A program made the translations under genes and the position numbers. A stretch of DNA of 64,000 nucleotides from Rhizocola hellebori (lineage in GTDB: Bacteria > Actinomycetota > Actinomycetes > Mycobacteriales > Micromonosporaceae), in assembly GCF_016862955.1 (NCBI RefSeq), contig NZ_BONY01000019.1, forward strand, positions 62,001-126,000, written 5' to 3'. Shown piece after piece: positions 52,507 through 61,797 of this stretch. Under the pieces are notes generated by a model. That model ran no database searches. It saw only the letters and a program-made list of their open reading frames with translations, and was not told the origin of the DNA. How positions within the stretch are numbered: the first letter of the stretch is position 1; the number at the start of each line of letters is the position of its first letter.

Positions 52507-54261
52507 TCAAATATTTGCCAGTGACGTTGGATCGAGGGCGGGTTCGGGGCGGTGCACGCCGCGCGGGCGGTAACCCAGCGCCCCGCTTTCGCCGAGCACG
52601 TCGGCCAGCAGCCAGATGATCGCCAGCCACATCTCTGTGCCCATCAGGCTGGGCTCGTGCTCGCGGCCGGTGGTGGGCATCGGGCTGAAGGCGAAGCCAG
52701 CCTCGGTGTGCCATCTGGTCAGCGCGTCGGCAAGCCTTTCCCGCGCCCACGATTGCACCTCGCCGCGGCGGTAGCCGGTCTGCTTTCCGCACAACCACAA
52801 CGGGTGGATCACGTCAAGAACGTCGCACGCGGTGCCCCGGCCGTCGGCGAACCAGCGGGGGTCGCGGGTGTGCGCCAGGACGCTGTCGATGACCGCCTCC
52901 GGCCGCGGAACCGGAACTCCGAATTGGGCGAAAGTGCCACGGGTCAGCCGGTAGTAGCCGTTGACCGGCTGCCGGCGGCCCTCCTGCGGGGTGGGGCCGC
53001 CCCACAGGCCCGACCATTTGTCCTGCCTTGTCAACAGCCAGCCCAGCAGTGTTTCCAGCGGGCCGTCCACGGCGAACAGGCGGCGGTTCCAGTACAGGCC
53101 GGTGGCGTACATGTCCACCCAGGCCCCGGCGCTCCACGCGTGGCTGTGCCACGGGAGATCGCCGAGGATTTTCTGCAGCTGACCGGCGTCGATCTGCTGG
53201 ATCGCGGCGATCGGATGGGGCAGGGCCGCGCCGAGCACATCGAGCGCGTAGCCGACGGCCAGGAGATGGTAGGCCGATCCACTGTGGACAGTGGCGCCGG
53301 TTTCGCCAAGCTCGGGACTGAGCCCGGTGGTGCGATCCTGCAGACCGGCGAGCCGCTCGATCAGCTCGTGCGCCGGGATCTGTGGCGGTGCCGTGCCCAG
53401 CAACAGGTCGGCCACCTCCACCGCGTCGCAGGTGGGCCTGACCGTCGCCGCCAGGCCGGGCAGGTTGCGGAACCAGCCGTCACCGCTCCAATAGCGCTGC
53501 AACAGAGATGGCGCCTGATCGCGAGCCTGCCGCGCAAAGCCTTCCAGCCGCCCGTCCAGGTCGCCGCCGGACGCGCCACCGGTCAAGCCGCCGGAGACGC
53601 TGCCCCCCAAGCCGCTGGGCGCGCTGCCGCCCAAGCCGCTGGGCGCGCTGCCACCCAAGCCGCTGGGCGCGCCGCCGCCCAAGCCGTCGGTCGAGCCGCT
53701 GGACGGGCGGGGCTTTCGGCGGTCGCGTAGGAGGCGGGCTGGGTTGCCGCCCATTACCGACCACGGCTGCACATCCTTGGTCACCACCGCGCCCGCGCCG
53801 ATGATGCTATGCGCGCCGACGGTGACGCCGTCGAGGATTATCGCGTTCGAGCCGATCCACACGTCGTCGCCGACGACAATGCCTTTGCTGACAACGGGTT
53901 GGCGGTGGATCGGCAGCGCCGGGTCGGCTGAGTGGTTGAAGCCCAGCAGCGACGCGTGCGCGCCGATGCGGACCCCGTCGCCGATCGTGACATTTCCCCG
54001 CACCACTGTGTACGGATTCAGCGTGGTGTGATCGCCGAGCCGCACCTGTCCGGTGACATACGCGTGCCCGGCGATGTAGGAATCACTGCCGATGCTCAGG
54101 TGGAAGTCGAAGATGGCGGCCAGCGGGGAGAGGAAGGTGCGCTCGCCCGCTTCGCGCAACCCGTGGCCGCGCAACTTTTCCTGCCAAGCGGCCTGCTGCG
54201 CGCGGTCGTCGTCGGTGGCCCTTTCCCAATAGAGCCAAGGACAGTAGTCGAACTCGGACAC
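52507..54261 (-). CDS. Hexapeptide acetyltransferase fused to an alpha/alpha-toroid-like domain
   Basis: The GTG at 54261 lies two bases after the regulator stop and gives 584 residues. Residues 50-185 are a left-handed beta-helix of the hexapeptide family (YIAGHAYVTGQVRLGDHTTL, IGDGVRIGAHASLLGFNHS, IIGAGAVVTKDVQPWSVMGG), with the active-site His in GFNHS, like maltose/galactoside O-acetyltransferases. A repetitive linker GLGGSAPS x4 (about 194-226) leads to a 350-residue helical domain (GSAYHLLAVGYALDVLG, GAWVDMYATGLYWNRRL) resembling toroid folds of uronyl-hydrolase or lyase enzymes. It probably acetylates, and perhaps binds or cleaves, the sugar handled by the cluster. Confidence 0.7.
   Translation of the reverse strand: MSEFDYCPWLYWERATDDDRAQQAAWQEKLRGHGLREAGERTFLSPLAAIFDFHLSIGSDSYIAGHAYVTGQVRLGDHTTLNPYTVVRGNVTIGDGVRIGAHASLLGFNHSADPALPIHRQPVVSKGIVVGDDVWIGSNAIILDGVTVGAHSIIGAGAVVTKDVQPWSVMGGNPARLLRDRRKPRPSSGSTDGLGGGAPSGLGGSAPSGLGGSAPSGLGGSVSGGLTGGASGGDLDGRLEGFARQARDQAPSLLQRYWSGDGWFRNLPGLAATVRPTCDAVEVADLLLGTAPPQIPAHELIERLAGLQDRTTGLSPELGETGATVHSGSAYHLLAVGYALDVLGAALPHPIAAIQQIDAGQLQKILGDLPWHSHAWSAGAWVDMYATGLYWNRRLFAVDGPLETLLGWLLTRQDKWSGLWGGPTPQEGRRQPVNGYYRLTRGTFAQFGVPVPRPEAVIDSVLAHTRDPRWFADGRGTACDVLDVIHPLWLCGKQTGYRRGEVQSWARERLADALTRWHTEAGFAFSPMPTTGREHEPSLMGTEMWLAIIWLLADVLGESGALGYRPRGVHRPEPALDPTSLANI
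53585..53680. repeat. Four 24-bp tandem repeats in the linker of the fusion protein
   Basis: Units AAGCCGCTGGGCGCGCTG-type of 24 bases at 53585, 53609, 53633 and 53657, the last three nearly identical. They encode GLGG-S/G-APS peptides on the minus strand, a flexible linker between domains. Copy number may vary by slippage. Confidence 0.85.
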
Positions 54262-54263
54262 CG

Positions 54264-55424
54264 CTATCGACGCCGGTCGTCGCTTTGGCGGGGGAGGGTG
54301 GCCAGCCTCGGCGGTGCGGTCGACTCGCGTACCCGCAACGACGGGCTGATGACCACGCGATGGGCGGGCCGGTTCGGCTCGAGCAGGCGGTCGGCGAGCA
54401 TCCGCACGGCGGCCCGCCCGATCGAGCGCCGCGGTGGCCGCACCGCCGTCAGCGGCGGGCTGAACAGGCCGGCGATCTCGTCGTCATAGGCCACAATGGA
54501 CAGATCACCCGGTACCGAGAGATGGCGTTCTTCACAATGTTGCACCAGGGCGACCGCTTCGGCGTCGGCGTGCACCAGCAAAGCCGTGGTGCCGGTGGCT
54601 AGGCATCGGTCGAGCACCTCGTCTAGAGCCTTGTCCCGCAACGGGGAACGGGCACCCGGGATGACGACATCCACCGTGTCTGAGCCGTCGATACCGTGAT
54701 CGGTCACCGCCTCGAGCCACCCCCGGCGCACGTGCGGCCGGGTCGGGCTGTGCTCGTCGAGCACCAGGCCCACCTTGCGGTGCCCCAACGAGAGCAGGTG
54801 CCGCACGGCCATCTCCGCGCCCAGTGCGTGATCGGTCACCACCGACTCGACGACGGCGTGGTGCGGCCCGGCCGTCGCGGTGCGTTCGAGCAACACCACC
54901 GGAATCCCGGTGGAAGCCAGCCATTCCAGGGTGCGCCGGGCGGTAGGGGCGTCCATTCGCGGCGCGATGGCCAGACCGTCGACGCCCATCTGCTCGACCA
55001 GGCGGGTCAGCTGCGGCCGGTCGTCCTCGGTCTCGTAGGAGGAGCCGCGCAGCACGACCCGCATCTCCAGCTCGCGGGCCAGCTCCTCGGCGCCGCGCGC
55101 CACGTCGGGCCAGTAGTAGTCCAGCGAGGGCACCAGCATGCCGATGGTGCAGCCGCGCAACGTTTCCAGCGGGCTGGGCGCAATGTCGTCAGCGGCCGCG
55201 GCATCTGCGGTCTCGCCGGGCCCGATCAGCGCCACTCCACCGTGGACCCGGCGCACCAGCCCTTCCGCGGCAAGCTGGGCGATGTCGCGGCGGATGGTCA
55301 CCGCGGCCGCGCCCAGGGCTTCGGTCAGATCCGAGACCCGAAGCGAGCCATCGCGCTGGAGCGCTTCCAGGAGCTGTTGCTGGCGGGCGACCTGAAGCGG
55401 CCCGCGCGCGTTCGGCGTGGTCAT
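54264..55424 (-). CDS. DeoR-HTH / LacI-type sugar-binding regulator
   Basis: The 386-residue protein has a DeoR-type winged helix at residues 10-65 (RQQQLLEALQRDGSLRVSDL followed by EALGAAAVTIRRDIAQLAAEG) fused to a LacI/periplasmic-binding-like domain (GCTIGMLVPSLDYYWPDVAR, VDGLAIAPRMDAP, GHRKVGLVLDEHS, LSIVAYDDEIAGLFSPPLTA). It probably represses the carbohydrate cluster and is released by a sugar. It is co-transcribed: its ATG overlaps the stop of the lyase gene, and the acetyltransferase gene follows two bases later. Confidence 0.88.
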   Translation of the reverse strand: MTTPNARGPLQVARQQQLLEALQRDGSLRVSDLTEALGAAAVTIRRDIAQLAAEGLVRRVHGGVALIGPGETADAAAADDIAPSPLETLRGCTIGMLVPSLDYYWPDVARGAEELARELEMRVVLRGSSYETEDDRPQLTRLVEQMGVDGLAIAPRMDAPTARRTLEWLASTGIPVVLLERTATAGPHHAVVESVVTDHALGAEMAVRHLLSLGHRKVGLVLDEHSPTRPHVRRGWLEAVTDHGIDGSDTVDVVIPGARSPLRDKALDEVLDRCLATGTTALLVHADAEAVALVQHCEERHLSVPGDLSIVAYDDEIAGLFSPPLTAVRPPRRSIGRAAVRMLADRLLEPNRPAHRVVISPSLRVRESTAPPRLATLPRQSDDRRR

Positions 55425-57331
55425 CGCCCCTCCCGAACCGTCAGGACGAACGTGCCGGCCGGGCCCAGCGCGGTCACGTCAAACTCAAGGCGTGTCAATC
55501 GGTTGCCCCACACATTGCTGAGCATAGGGTCATCCAGCTCGCGCACGGTTGCCGCACACGGCACGTGCGCGGGTTCCCAGGTCAAGGCGATGTCTCCGGC
55601 GTCGTCGAGGGCGGAGATCACGACCCGGCCGGAGTCGATGCTCACCTGCCCGGCCGCCACGAACTGCACCCGGGTCGGCCCATCGGCCGCCGCCAGCTGC
55701 CAGGAGTCGGTGACGACGATCCGTTCGGCTTCGCGGTCAAGACAGGCGACGCGCTTCCAGCCGTGAATGTCCTTACGTGGATACGCTTGCGCTATATCGA
55801 GGGTGATTGTCGTCTGTGTACCGATGACCGCCGCCACGCCCCGCGCCGCGTAACCCGGGCCCGGCTCCTGGGCGCTGCCAAGGATCTGCGGCACGTTGTG
55901 CCAGGCGCTCTGCATGGTCCAGATGTCATACCGGTCCGGCCCGAAGGTCTGCGCGGTATAGGTGGGGCGTCCGGCGTCGACGAGCACCGGCACCCCGCCC
56001 AGGGCCACGACGACGCTGCCCACATCGTTGTGGTTGTGGTGTTCGCCGTTGTGTCCGCCCTTGGCGGCCAGGGTCAGCCCGGCGGCGCTGCCCTCGTGTG
56101 ACCGGGCGAGCAGGACCTGGGTCGATTCGAACCAGACGTCGCGTGGCAGCGGTGGCGGGCAAGAGGCGGCCGCGGCCCAGTCTGGATCGGTCAGCGCGCG
56201 CAGCAGCCGGCCCAGACCAAGGTCCGGGTAGGACAGCGGCTCGCCCGGCAACCGGTGCATGGCGGCGTGCGCCCGCGCCGCCGGGTCACCCACCTGTCCC
56301 GCCGCCCGGTAGAGCGCGTCCCATGGCTGGCGCTCGGAGGGCCGCGCCGGGCCGTCGGCGTGGTTGAGATACCACGGCCCGCCCAGATAGGTCCGGTGTG
56401 GAAAGGCAACTGTTTCCCGTAGCGCCACCACATGCGCGGCGGTCAGCGCGCCCCCGGTCGCGTGGGCAAGCACGTCAAGGGCTTCCAGGGCGCGGCAAGC
56501 CCCGTTCCACCAATAGGAGTAGCCCTCGTCGATGGCGCCGTCGGCCGGCAGCGACGCCACGTAGCGATCGAGTCCCTCGATGACCAGATCCACCAGCTCC
56601 GCCCGGCGGCTCAGGTCGTCCTCCAGGCGCAGCGCCGCGACGAGAACGTTGCCGTGGATCCATGGGTTCCAGTTGTGCACATCGCCGTCAAGGCCGAGCC
56701 AATGCCAGTCCCGGCGGGCTGTGAACGGGGCGAGCACGCGCCGCCGCACCTCGTGGCGGATGCGGGCGCGCAACCCTGGCACCTGCTCGTCGAGCTGCTC
56801 GGCGAGCAGGTAGTCGAGCCAGGCCAGCTGCGAGGCCACCTCGCCCGCGCCGAGGTCGAGATAGGGGTCGGTGACGGTGGGGACCACCGCGCCGTGAACC
56901 CGTTTGGTGTCGTCGTGGGCGGGCCAGCACCAGCTGCTCTGCTCGCACAGCAAGGTGACGCCGTCGGTCACCTCGTCTATCCACATTGGATCCAAGGTGA
57001 CCGCGGCGAGAACGGTGGCGCGGCTGAGCCGTTGCTGGCGGGCGAAAACGGCTTGCTCGTAGGTATTGCGGTCGCCGTCGCGGAAGTAGCGGGCGTAGTC
57101 GTGTGCCAGCGGCTGCGGCCAGGGCGAGGCGAGGTCGGCTTCGGCTCGCTCACGCAAAGCTTGCAGCGTCTCGGCGTGCACGTGCTGGGCCGCCCACACC
57201 TGGCGCTGCGAAGCGGGGGAGACCGGCAACGCCTGCGCGGGGGCGAGGAGCAACTCCTGCAGGGTGCTCACGCCGATCGCCGGCCAGGCGGCGGCCAGCG
57301 GGCCGGCGAAGCGCTGCTCTTGGGTACCCAT
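55421..57331 (-). CDS. Heparinase II/III-like polysaccharide lyase
   Basis: The 636-residue cytoplasmic protein has an N-terminal alpha/alpha toroid (to about 370; GYSYWWNGACRALEALDVL) and a C-terminal beta-sandwich of the heparinase II/III family with GGHNGEHHNHNDVGSVVV near residue 425-445. The toroid also contains WLGLDGDVHNWNPW, typical of this family. Lyases of this type cut uronate-containing polysaccharides by beta-elimination and leave a 4,5-unsaturated uronic acid, the substrate of the GH88 enzyme encoded at 63353. First gene of the minus-strand arm. Confidence 0.8.
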   Translation of the reverse strand: MGTQEQRFAGPLAAAWPAIGVSTLQELLLAPAQALPVSPASQRQVWAAQHVHAETLQALRERAEADLASPWPQPLAHDYARYFRDGDRNTYEQAVFARQQRLSRATVLAAVTLDPMWIDEVTDGVTLLCEQSSWCWPAHDDTKRVHGAVVPTVTDPYLDLGAGEVASQLAWLDYLLAEQLDEQVPGLRARIRHEVRRRVLAPFTARRDWHWLGLDGDVHNWNPWIHGNVLVAALRLEDDLSRRAELVDLVIEGLDRYVASLPADGAIDEGYSYWWNGACRALEALDVLAHATGGALTAAHVVALRETVAFPHRTYLGGPWYLNHADGPARPSERQPWDALYRAAGQVGDPAARAHAAMHRLPGEPLSYPDLGLGRLLRALTDPDWAAAASCPPPLPRDVWFESTQVLLARSHEGSAAGLTLAAKGGHNGEHHNHNDVGSVVVALGGVPVLVDAGRPTYTAQTFGPDRYDIWTMQSAWHNVPQILGSAQEPGPGYAARGVAAVIGTQTTITLDIAQAYPRKDIHGWKRVACLDREAERIVVTDSWQLAAADGPTRVQFVAAGQVSIDSGRVVISALDDAGDIALTWEPAHVPCAATVRELDDPMLSNVWGNRLTRLEFDVTALGPAGTFVLTVREGR

Positions 57332-57349
57332 GACTCCCTCGCGGTATTC

Positions 57350-57486
57350 GATCGTGAACGTTTGTGAACGTATCAGATCGTTTAGAGTCCGAATAGTCCC
57401 AGCAGTGGGTTGTTTCGAGCGCGCGTCAGGATCGGATGTGATCGTATCGGTTTCGCAACAGTCTTGACATGAGCGCTTTTGATCGT
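57350..57486. promoter_or_regulatory. Repeated GATCGT operator words in divergent control region
   Basis: GATCGT occurs at 57350, 57376, 57440 and 57481; GTGAACGT occurs at 57354 and 57364 as a direct repeat with a 10-base period. These lie between the two arms of the carbohydrate cluster, whose DeoR/LacI-type regulator is encoded in the minus arm, and are the best operator candidates. Confidence 0.55.
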
Positions 57487-57492
57487 TTTAAC
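57464..57492 (+). promoter_or_regulatory. Near-consensus sigma-70 promoter for the plus arm
   Basis: TTGACA at 57464-57469, a 17-base spacer, and TTTAAC at 57487-57492 (4 of 6 match to TATAAT), 39 bases before the DUF2264 start. A GATCGT word at 57481-57486 sits in the spacer directly next to the -10 box, where a bound repressor would block polymerase. Confidence 0.65.
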
Positions 57493-57530
57493 TTTCGGGA
57501 CCACCCCACCCCGGATGAAGAAGGCCCCTC

Positions 57531-59504
57531 ATGACTACCCGGCAGCACTGGGTCGATCTCGCGGACCGCATGCTGGCCGCGGCCGCGCCCTTCGCGTCGC
57601 CGGGGCACGCTCGGATCGCGTTCCCCGGCCCGCAAGGTGGCTATGGGCATGACGTGGACGGGCTCGAGGGATTCGCCCGCACCTTCCTGCTGGCCGGTTT
57701 CCGCATCGCGGGCGAACGAGGCGCAGGCCTCGACGAGCTTGCCGACCGGTACATGGCGGGCATCGCCGCCGGCACCGACCCGGCATCGCCCGAGCGCTGG
57801 GTGCGCCTCGACGAACATCCCCAGGCGAAGGTGGAGGCCGCCTCCATCGCCCTGATTCTGGACCTGACCCGTCCCTGGATCTGGGACAGGCTCAAGCCCG
57901 AGGTGCAGGAGCGGGTGGTCGAGTACCTGTCCCCGGCCGTCGGCGATCCGACCTACCCGCGGATCAACTGGGTGTGGTTCCGCCTCGTCGTGCAGACCTT
58001 CCTGCGCTCGGTGGGCGGCCCCTGGTCGGCCGGGGAGATGGCCGAGGATCTGGCCACCCATGACACCTTCCAGCGCGCCGACGGCTGGATGTCGGACGGA
58101 CCGGAACGCTCCTACGACCATTACGTCGGCTGGGCGCTTCACCTCTATCCAGCGCTGTGGGCACGGATGGCGGGCGCGGCCGACTTCGCCGCCCCGCGCC
58201 GCGAGCGCGATGTCGCGATGCTCGACCGCTTCCTGCTCGATGCCGTGGCGCTGGTGGGCGCCGACGGCTCCCCGCTGATCCAGGGCCGCAGCCTCATCTA
58301 CCGGTTCGCCGCCGCGGCGCCGTTCTGGGTGGGCGCCCTTGCCGAGGTGCCATCGCTGAGCCCGGGTCTGCTGCGGCGGGCCGCCACCGGCGTGCTGAGC
58401 CACTTCACCGCACACAGCGTGCCCGACGAGCGCGGGCTGCTCACCCTCGGCTGGCACGGGGCGTGGCCACGGCTGGCCCAGTCCTACTCCGGGCCGGGTT
58501 CGCCTTACTGGGCAAGCAAAGGACTGCTCGGCCTGGCGCTGCCGGCCGACCATCCGGTGTGGACCTCCGCCGAGCTGCCGTTGCCGGTCGAGGAGGGCGA
58601 CACCCTGCGCACGGTGGGCGCACCGGGCTGGCTGATCAGCGCCACCCGCGCCGACGGCATCGTCCGGGTGCTCAATCACGGCACCGACCACGCCGTCGAA
58701 GGCTCCACCGGGGGCGACTCGCCCCTTTATGCACGGCTTGGCTACTCGACCGCGACCAGCCCGATCCTGGACGAAAGCGGCTGGGTGACGCCGCTGGACC
58801 AATCGGTGACCCTGGTCGACGACGCGGGCCGGGCGACCCATCGGGCGGGCATGAGCACTGTGCCGCCGCGCCTGCAAGACGGTCTGGGCATCGTCGGCTC
58901 GACCACGCAGGCGCATTGGGTCGACCCGCATCCGGGTCAGCCCGACCACGGCAGCGGCCGCAAGGGCGACGTCCAAGCGGCCGGATGCCTCACCGTCTTC
59001 TCCCTCGCCCGTGGGGCATGGGAGCTGCGACTGTCGCGAGTGGACACACTCGCTGCGGGCGTCGAAGCCAAAACGCTGCGCCTGCGAGTGGGCGGCTGGC
59101 CGGTCGCGGGCCGCGGTGAGGTGCGGATCGCGACCGGCAGCGTCACCGCGACCGGCGACGGCCTCACCTCGCGAGCCCACTGCGCCACGGGAGAAGGCGT
59201 CGCCGGAATCACCCGGCGCGCGGACGGCGGGCCGCTCGGCGGACGCGTATCGGTTCCCTGGCTTGAGTATCCGGTGCGCCTTGGCGCCTGGATCGCTTGC
59301 CTGATCGAGTTATCCGGCGGCGATCAGCCTCCGGACCGGCAGGGCTGCCGAGTCGTGCTCACGCAACGCGAGCACGACCTGGACGTCCGCATCGACTGGC
59401 CGGACGGCGTCCAGACGCTGACCTGCCTTGAAAACACGAATAACCCAGGGCACGCCATCGGCGCGGCCCACCAACATACGGGCCCGGCCTCGGGCCCCGA
59501 TTGA
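57531..59504 (+). CDS. DUF2264 family protein
   Basis: The 657-residue cytoplasmic protein opens the plus-strand arm. An N-terminal helical toroid-like region contains GHDVDGLEGFARTFLLAGFR and DGWMSDGPERSYDHYVGWAL, segments typical of DUF2264. The C-terminal half is beta-rich (RVLNHGTDHAVEGSTGGDSP). DUF2264 members occur in clusters for uronate or rhamnose-containing polysaccharides and are suspected to be lyases or hydrolases, but the reaction is not settled. It is 15 bases before the binding-protein gene. Confidence 0.8.
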   Translation: MTTRQHWVDLADRMLAAAAPFASPGHARIAFPGPQGGYGHDVDGLEGFARTFLLAGFRIAGERGAGLDELADRYMAGIAAGTDPASPERWVRLDEHPQAKVEAASIALILDLTRPWIWDRLKPEVQERVVEYLSPAVGDPTYPRINWVWFRLVVQTFLRSVGGPWSAGEMAEDLATHDTFQRADGWMSDGPERSYDHYVGWALHLYPALWARMAGAADFAAPRRERDVAMLDRFLLDAVALVGADGSPLIQGRSLIYRFAAAAPFWVGALAEVPSLSPGLLRRAATGVLSHFTAHSVPDERGLLTLGWHGAWPRLAQSYSGPGSPYWASKGLLGLALPADHPVWTSAELPLPVEEGDTLRTVGAPGWLISATRADGIVRVLNHGTDHAVEGSTGGDSPLYARLGYSTATSPILDESGWVTPLDQSVTLVDDAGRATHRAGMSTVPPRLQDGLGIVGSTTQAHWVDPHPGQPDHGSGRKGDVQAAGCLTVFSLARGAWELRLSRVDTLAAGVEAKTLRLRVGGWPVAGRGEVRIATGSVTATGDGLTSRAHCATGEGVAGITRRADGGPLGGRVSVPWLEYPVRLGAWIACLIELSGGDQPPDRQGCRVVLTQREHDLDVRIDWPDGVQTLTCLENTNNPGHAIGAAHQHTGPASGPD

Positions 59505-59519
59505 AGAGAAGGAGCAAGG

Positions 59520-60839
59520 ATGAAGCGCACGTTCGCGGCCGCCCTGGGCGTCGCAACGGCAATCACGCTGGTCCTCGCCGGTTGCAGCAGCGAGGAGGAT
59601 CTCCCGGAGGCGAAGCCCTTCCCGACCGGGCCGGTGACCATCTCGCTGGCCGGCTGGAGCCTGTCGACGACTCCGGAGTTCAAGACCCTGGCCGACGGCT
59701 TCAAAGCGCTGCACCCGAATGTGACGGTGGAGCTCAAGGAGTACGACGCGGCCAACTATGACACGCAGATGACCGCCGACCTTGCCGCCGGAACAGCCCC
59801 CGATGTCTACGTGCTGAAGAACCTGAAGAACTTCACCACCTACCAGGACGGCGGTCAGCTGGCCGACGTCTCCGACGTGGCGAGCAAGCTCGGCAACACC
59901 GTCGGTGGCCTGTCGGGCTATCAGGTCAACGGAAAGTCCTATGCGGTTCCCTACCGCCAGGACTCGTGGGTGCTGTACTACGACAAGGACCTGTTCGACC
60001 AGGCCAAGGTCGCCTACCCAGACGGCAGCTGGACCTGGGACGACTATGCGAAGAAGGCCAAGGAGCTGACCACCGGGCTCAAGGCGGCCGGATCCACCGC
60101 CGTCGGCACCTACCAGCACTCGTGGCAGTCCACGGTGCAGGGCTTCGCGCTTGCCCAGACCGCGGGCGCCAGCCTGGAGAGTGGCAACTTCTCCTACGTC
60201 AAGCCCTACTACAACCGGGTGACCGACCTTCAGGCCTCGGGCGCGCAGCCGAACTTCGGCACCGTGACCACGAACAAGCTCACCTACCAGGCGCAGTTCG
60301 GCAAGCAGTCGGCGGCGATGCTGCCGATGGGCACGTGGTACATCGCCACGCTGATCAAGCAGCGCAGCACCGGCGACGCCAACAAGTTCAACTGGGGCAT
60401 CGCCCCGGCGCCGCAGTTCGACTCCAGCACCACCGGCACCTCCAAGACTCCGGTGACCTTCGGCGACCCGACCGGCCTGGGCATCAACCCGGCCATCAGC
60501 GACGGCGGCAAGGTGACCGTGGCCAAGGAGTTCCTCGCCTACGCCGCCGGTGAAGCGGCCGCCAAGGCGCTCGCGGGCATCGGCATCACCCCCGCCAACA
60601 CCTCCGACGCGGTGGCGGCGACGTTCTTCGCGCTGGACGGGGTACCGGGAGACGCGCTGTCGAAGTTCGCGTGGAGCAAGCACGACACCAAGCCGGAGAA
60701 CCCGGTGTCCAAGCACACGGCCGGACTGCAGAACGTCTTGAACACCCTGCACTCGGCGGTGCTCTCCAACAGCAAGGGCATCGACGACGCGATCACCGCG
60801 GCGCAGACCCAGGCCAAGAACGAGGTCCTCAACCAGTGA
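59520..60839 (+). CDS. Sugar ABC transporter substrate-binding lipoprotein (family 1)
   Basis: The 439-residue protein starts after AAGGAG and has a clean lipoprotein signal (TAITLVLAGCSSEE; lipidated Cys near residue 22). The body is SBP family 1: TTPEFKTLADGFKALHPNVT, MTADLAAGTAPDVYVLKN, GKSYAVPYRQDSWVLYYDKD, AAMLPMGTWYIATLIKQ. It binds an oligosaccharide outside the cell and delivers it to the two permeases encoded next. Presumably the ligand is an unsaturated oligosaccharide or its precursor. Confidence 0.9.
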   Translation: MKRTFAAALGVATAITLVLAGCSSEEDLPEAKPFPTGPVTISLAGWSLSTTPEFKTLADGFKALHPNVTVELKEYDAANYDTQMTADLAAGTAPDVYVLKNLKNFTTYQDGGQLADVSDVASKLGNTVGGLSGYQVNGKSYAVPYRQDSWVLYYDKDLFDQAKVAYPDGSWTWDDYAKKAKELTTGLKAAGSTAVGTYQHSWQSTVQGFALAQTAGASLESGNFSYVKPYYNRVTDLQASGAQPNFGTVTTNKLTYQAQFGKQSAAMLPMGTWYIATLIKQRSTGDANKFNWGIAPAPQFDSSTTGTSKTPVTFGDPTGLGINPAISDGGKVTVAKEFLAYAAGEAAAKALAGIGITPANTSDAVAATFFALDGVPGDALSKFAWSKHDTKPENPVSKHTAGLQNVLNTLHSAVLSNSKGIDDAITAAQTQAKNEVLNQ

Positions 60840-60915
60840 CCCGTACGGTGGTTCCGGCCTCCGGCTTCGGCCGCGCCGGAACCACCGGCGGGCTCGCCCA
60901 GCTCGGGAGGCCGTT

Positions 60916-61797
60916 ATGGCAACGACACCGCTGAAGCGGCGCAACGCGTTGGTGGGATGGAGTTTCATCCTGCCCAACTTCGCCGGCTTCGCCGCTCTCA
61001 CCCTGGCACCGGTCATCGTGCTCTTCTACGTCGCCTTCACCAGCTGGAACGTCTTCGGCAAGGCGCGCTGGACCGGGACAGCCAACTTCATCCGGATGTG
61101 GCACGACGCCAGCTTCTGGACCGCGCTGACCAATACGCTCTACTACACGTCTTTGCACATCCCGCTCACGCTCAGCGCCTCGCTGGGATTGGCGCTGCTG
61201 CTCAACCGTTCGCTGCGCGGAGTGGCCTTCTTCCGCACCGCCGCCTTCTTCCCCTACATCACGTCGATGGTCGCGCTGACCTACGTGTGGAACATGCTCT
61301 TCAGCCCCGATTACGGGCCCATCAACAGCTTCCTGCGCTTCATCGGGATCGCCAACCCGCCGGGGTGGACGACGTCGGCCGACTGGTCGATGCCCGCGGT
61401 CATCTTCGTCGGTACCTGGCGCGAGATGGGCTACTACATGTTGCTCTTCCTCGCCGGCCTGCAGACCATCCCCGCGCAGCTCTACGAAGCCGCCCGGGTG
61501 GACGGCGCGAACCCTTGGCAGCGCTTCCTTTTCGTCACACTCCCCGGGCTGCGCCACACGACGTTCTTCGTTGTCGTGATCATGACTATCGGCAGTTTCA
61601 AGGTCTTCGATCTGATCCTGCTGATGACCGAAGGCGGTCCGGGCCAGTCGACCCTGGTGCTGTCGCAGTACATCTATCAGAAGGGCTTCGTGGAGAACCA
61701 GTTCGGCTACGCGTCGGCCGTCTCCATCGTGCTGTTCGCGATCTGCTGCCTGGTCACCATCTTCCAGTACTTCGTCAACAGGCGGTGGAACGACTGA
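60916..61797 (+). CDS. Sugar ABC transporter permease (MalF/UgpA type)
   Basis: The 293-residue protein has six membrane segments and the EAA loop QLYEAARVDGANPWQRFLFV near residue 190. The ATG has GGGAGG six bases upstream. It overlaps the second permease gene by one base (TGATG). Transports the sugar bound by the preceding lipoprotein; no ATPase gene is present in the window, so a shared MsiK-type ATPase is likely (inference). Confidence 0.9.
   Translation: MATTPLKRRNALVGWSFILPNFAGFAALTLAPVIVLFYVAFTSWNVFGKARWTGTANFIRMWHDASFWTALTNTLYYTSLHIPLTLSASLGLALLLNRSLRGVAFFRTAAFFPYITSMVALTYVWNMLFSPDYGPINSFLRFIGIANPPGWTTSADWSMPAVIFVGTWREMGYYMLLFLAGLQTIPAQLYEAARVDGANPWQRFLFVTLPGLRHTTFFVVVIMTIGSFKVFDLILLMTEGGPGQSTLVLSQYIYQKGFVENQFGYASAVSIVLFAICCLVTIFQYFVNRRWND

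Noticed and set aside
57426-59180. 584-residue minus-strand frame
   Set aside because: Antisense to the DUF2264 gene, no motif, would cover the promoter region.
59310-61016. 568-residue minus-strand frame
   Set aside because: Antisense to the binding-protein gene with unstructured basic composition.
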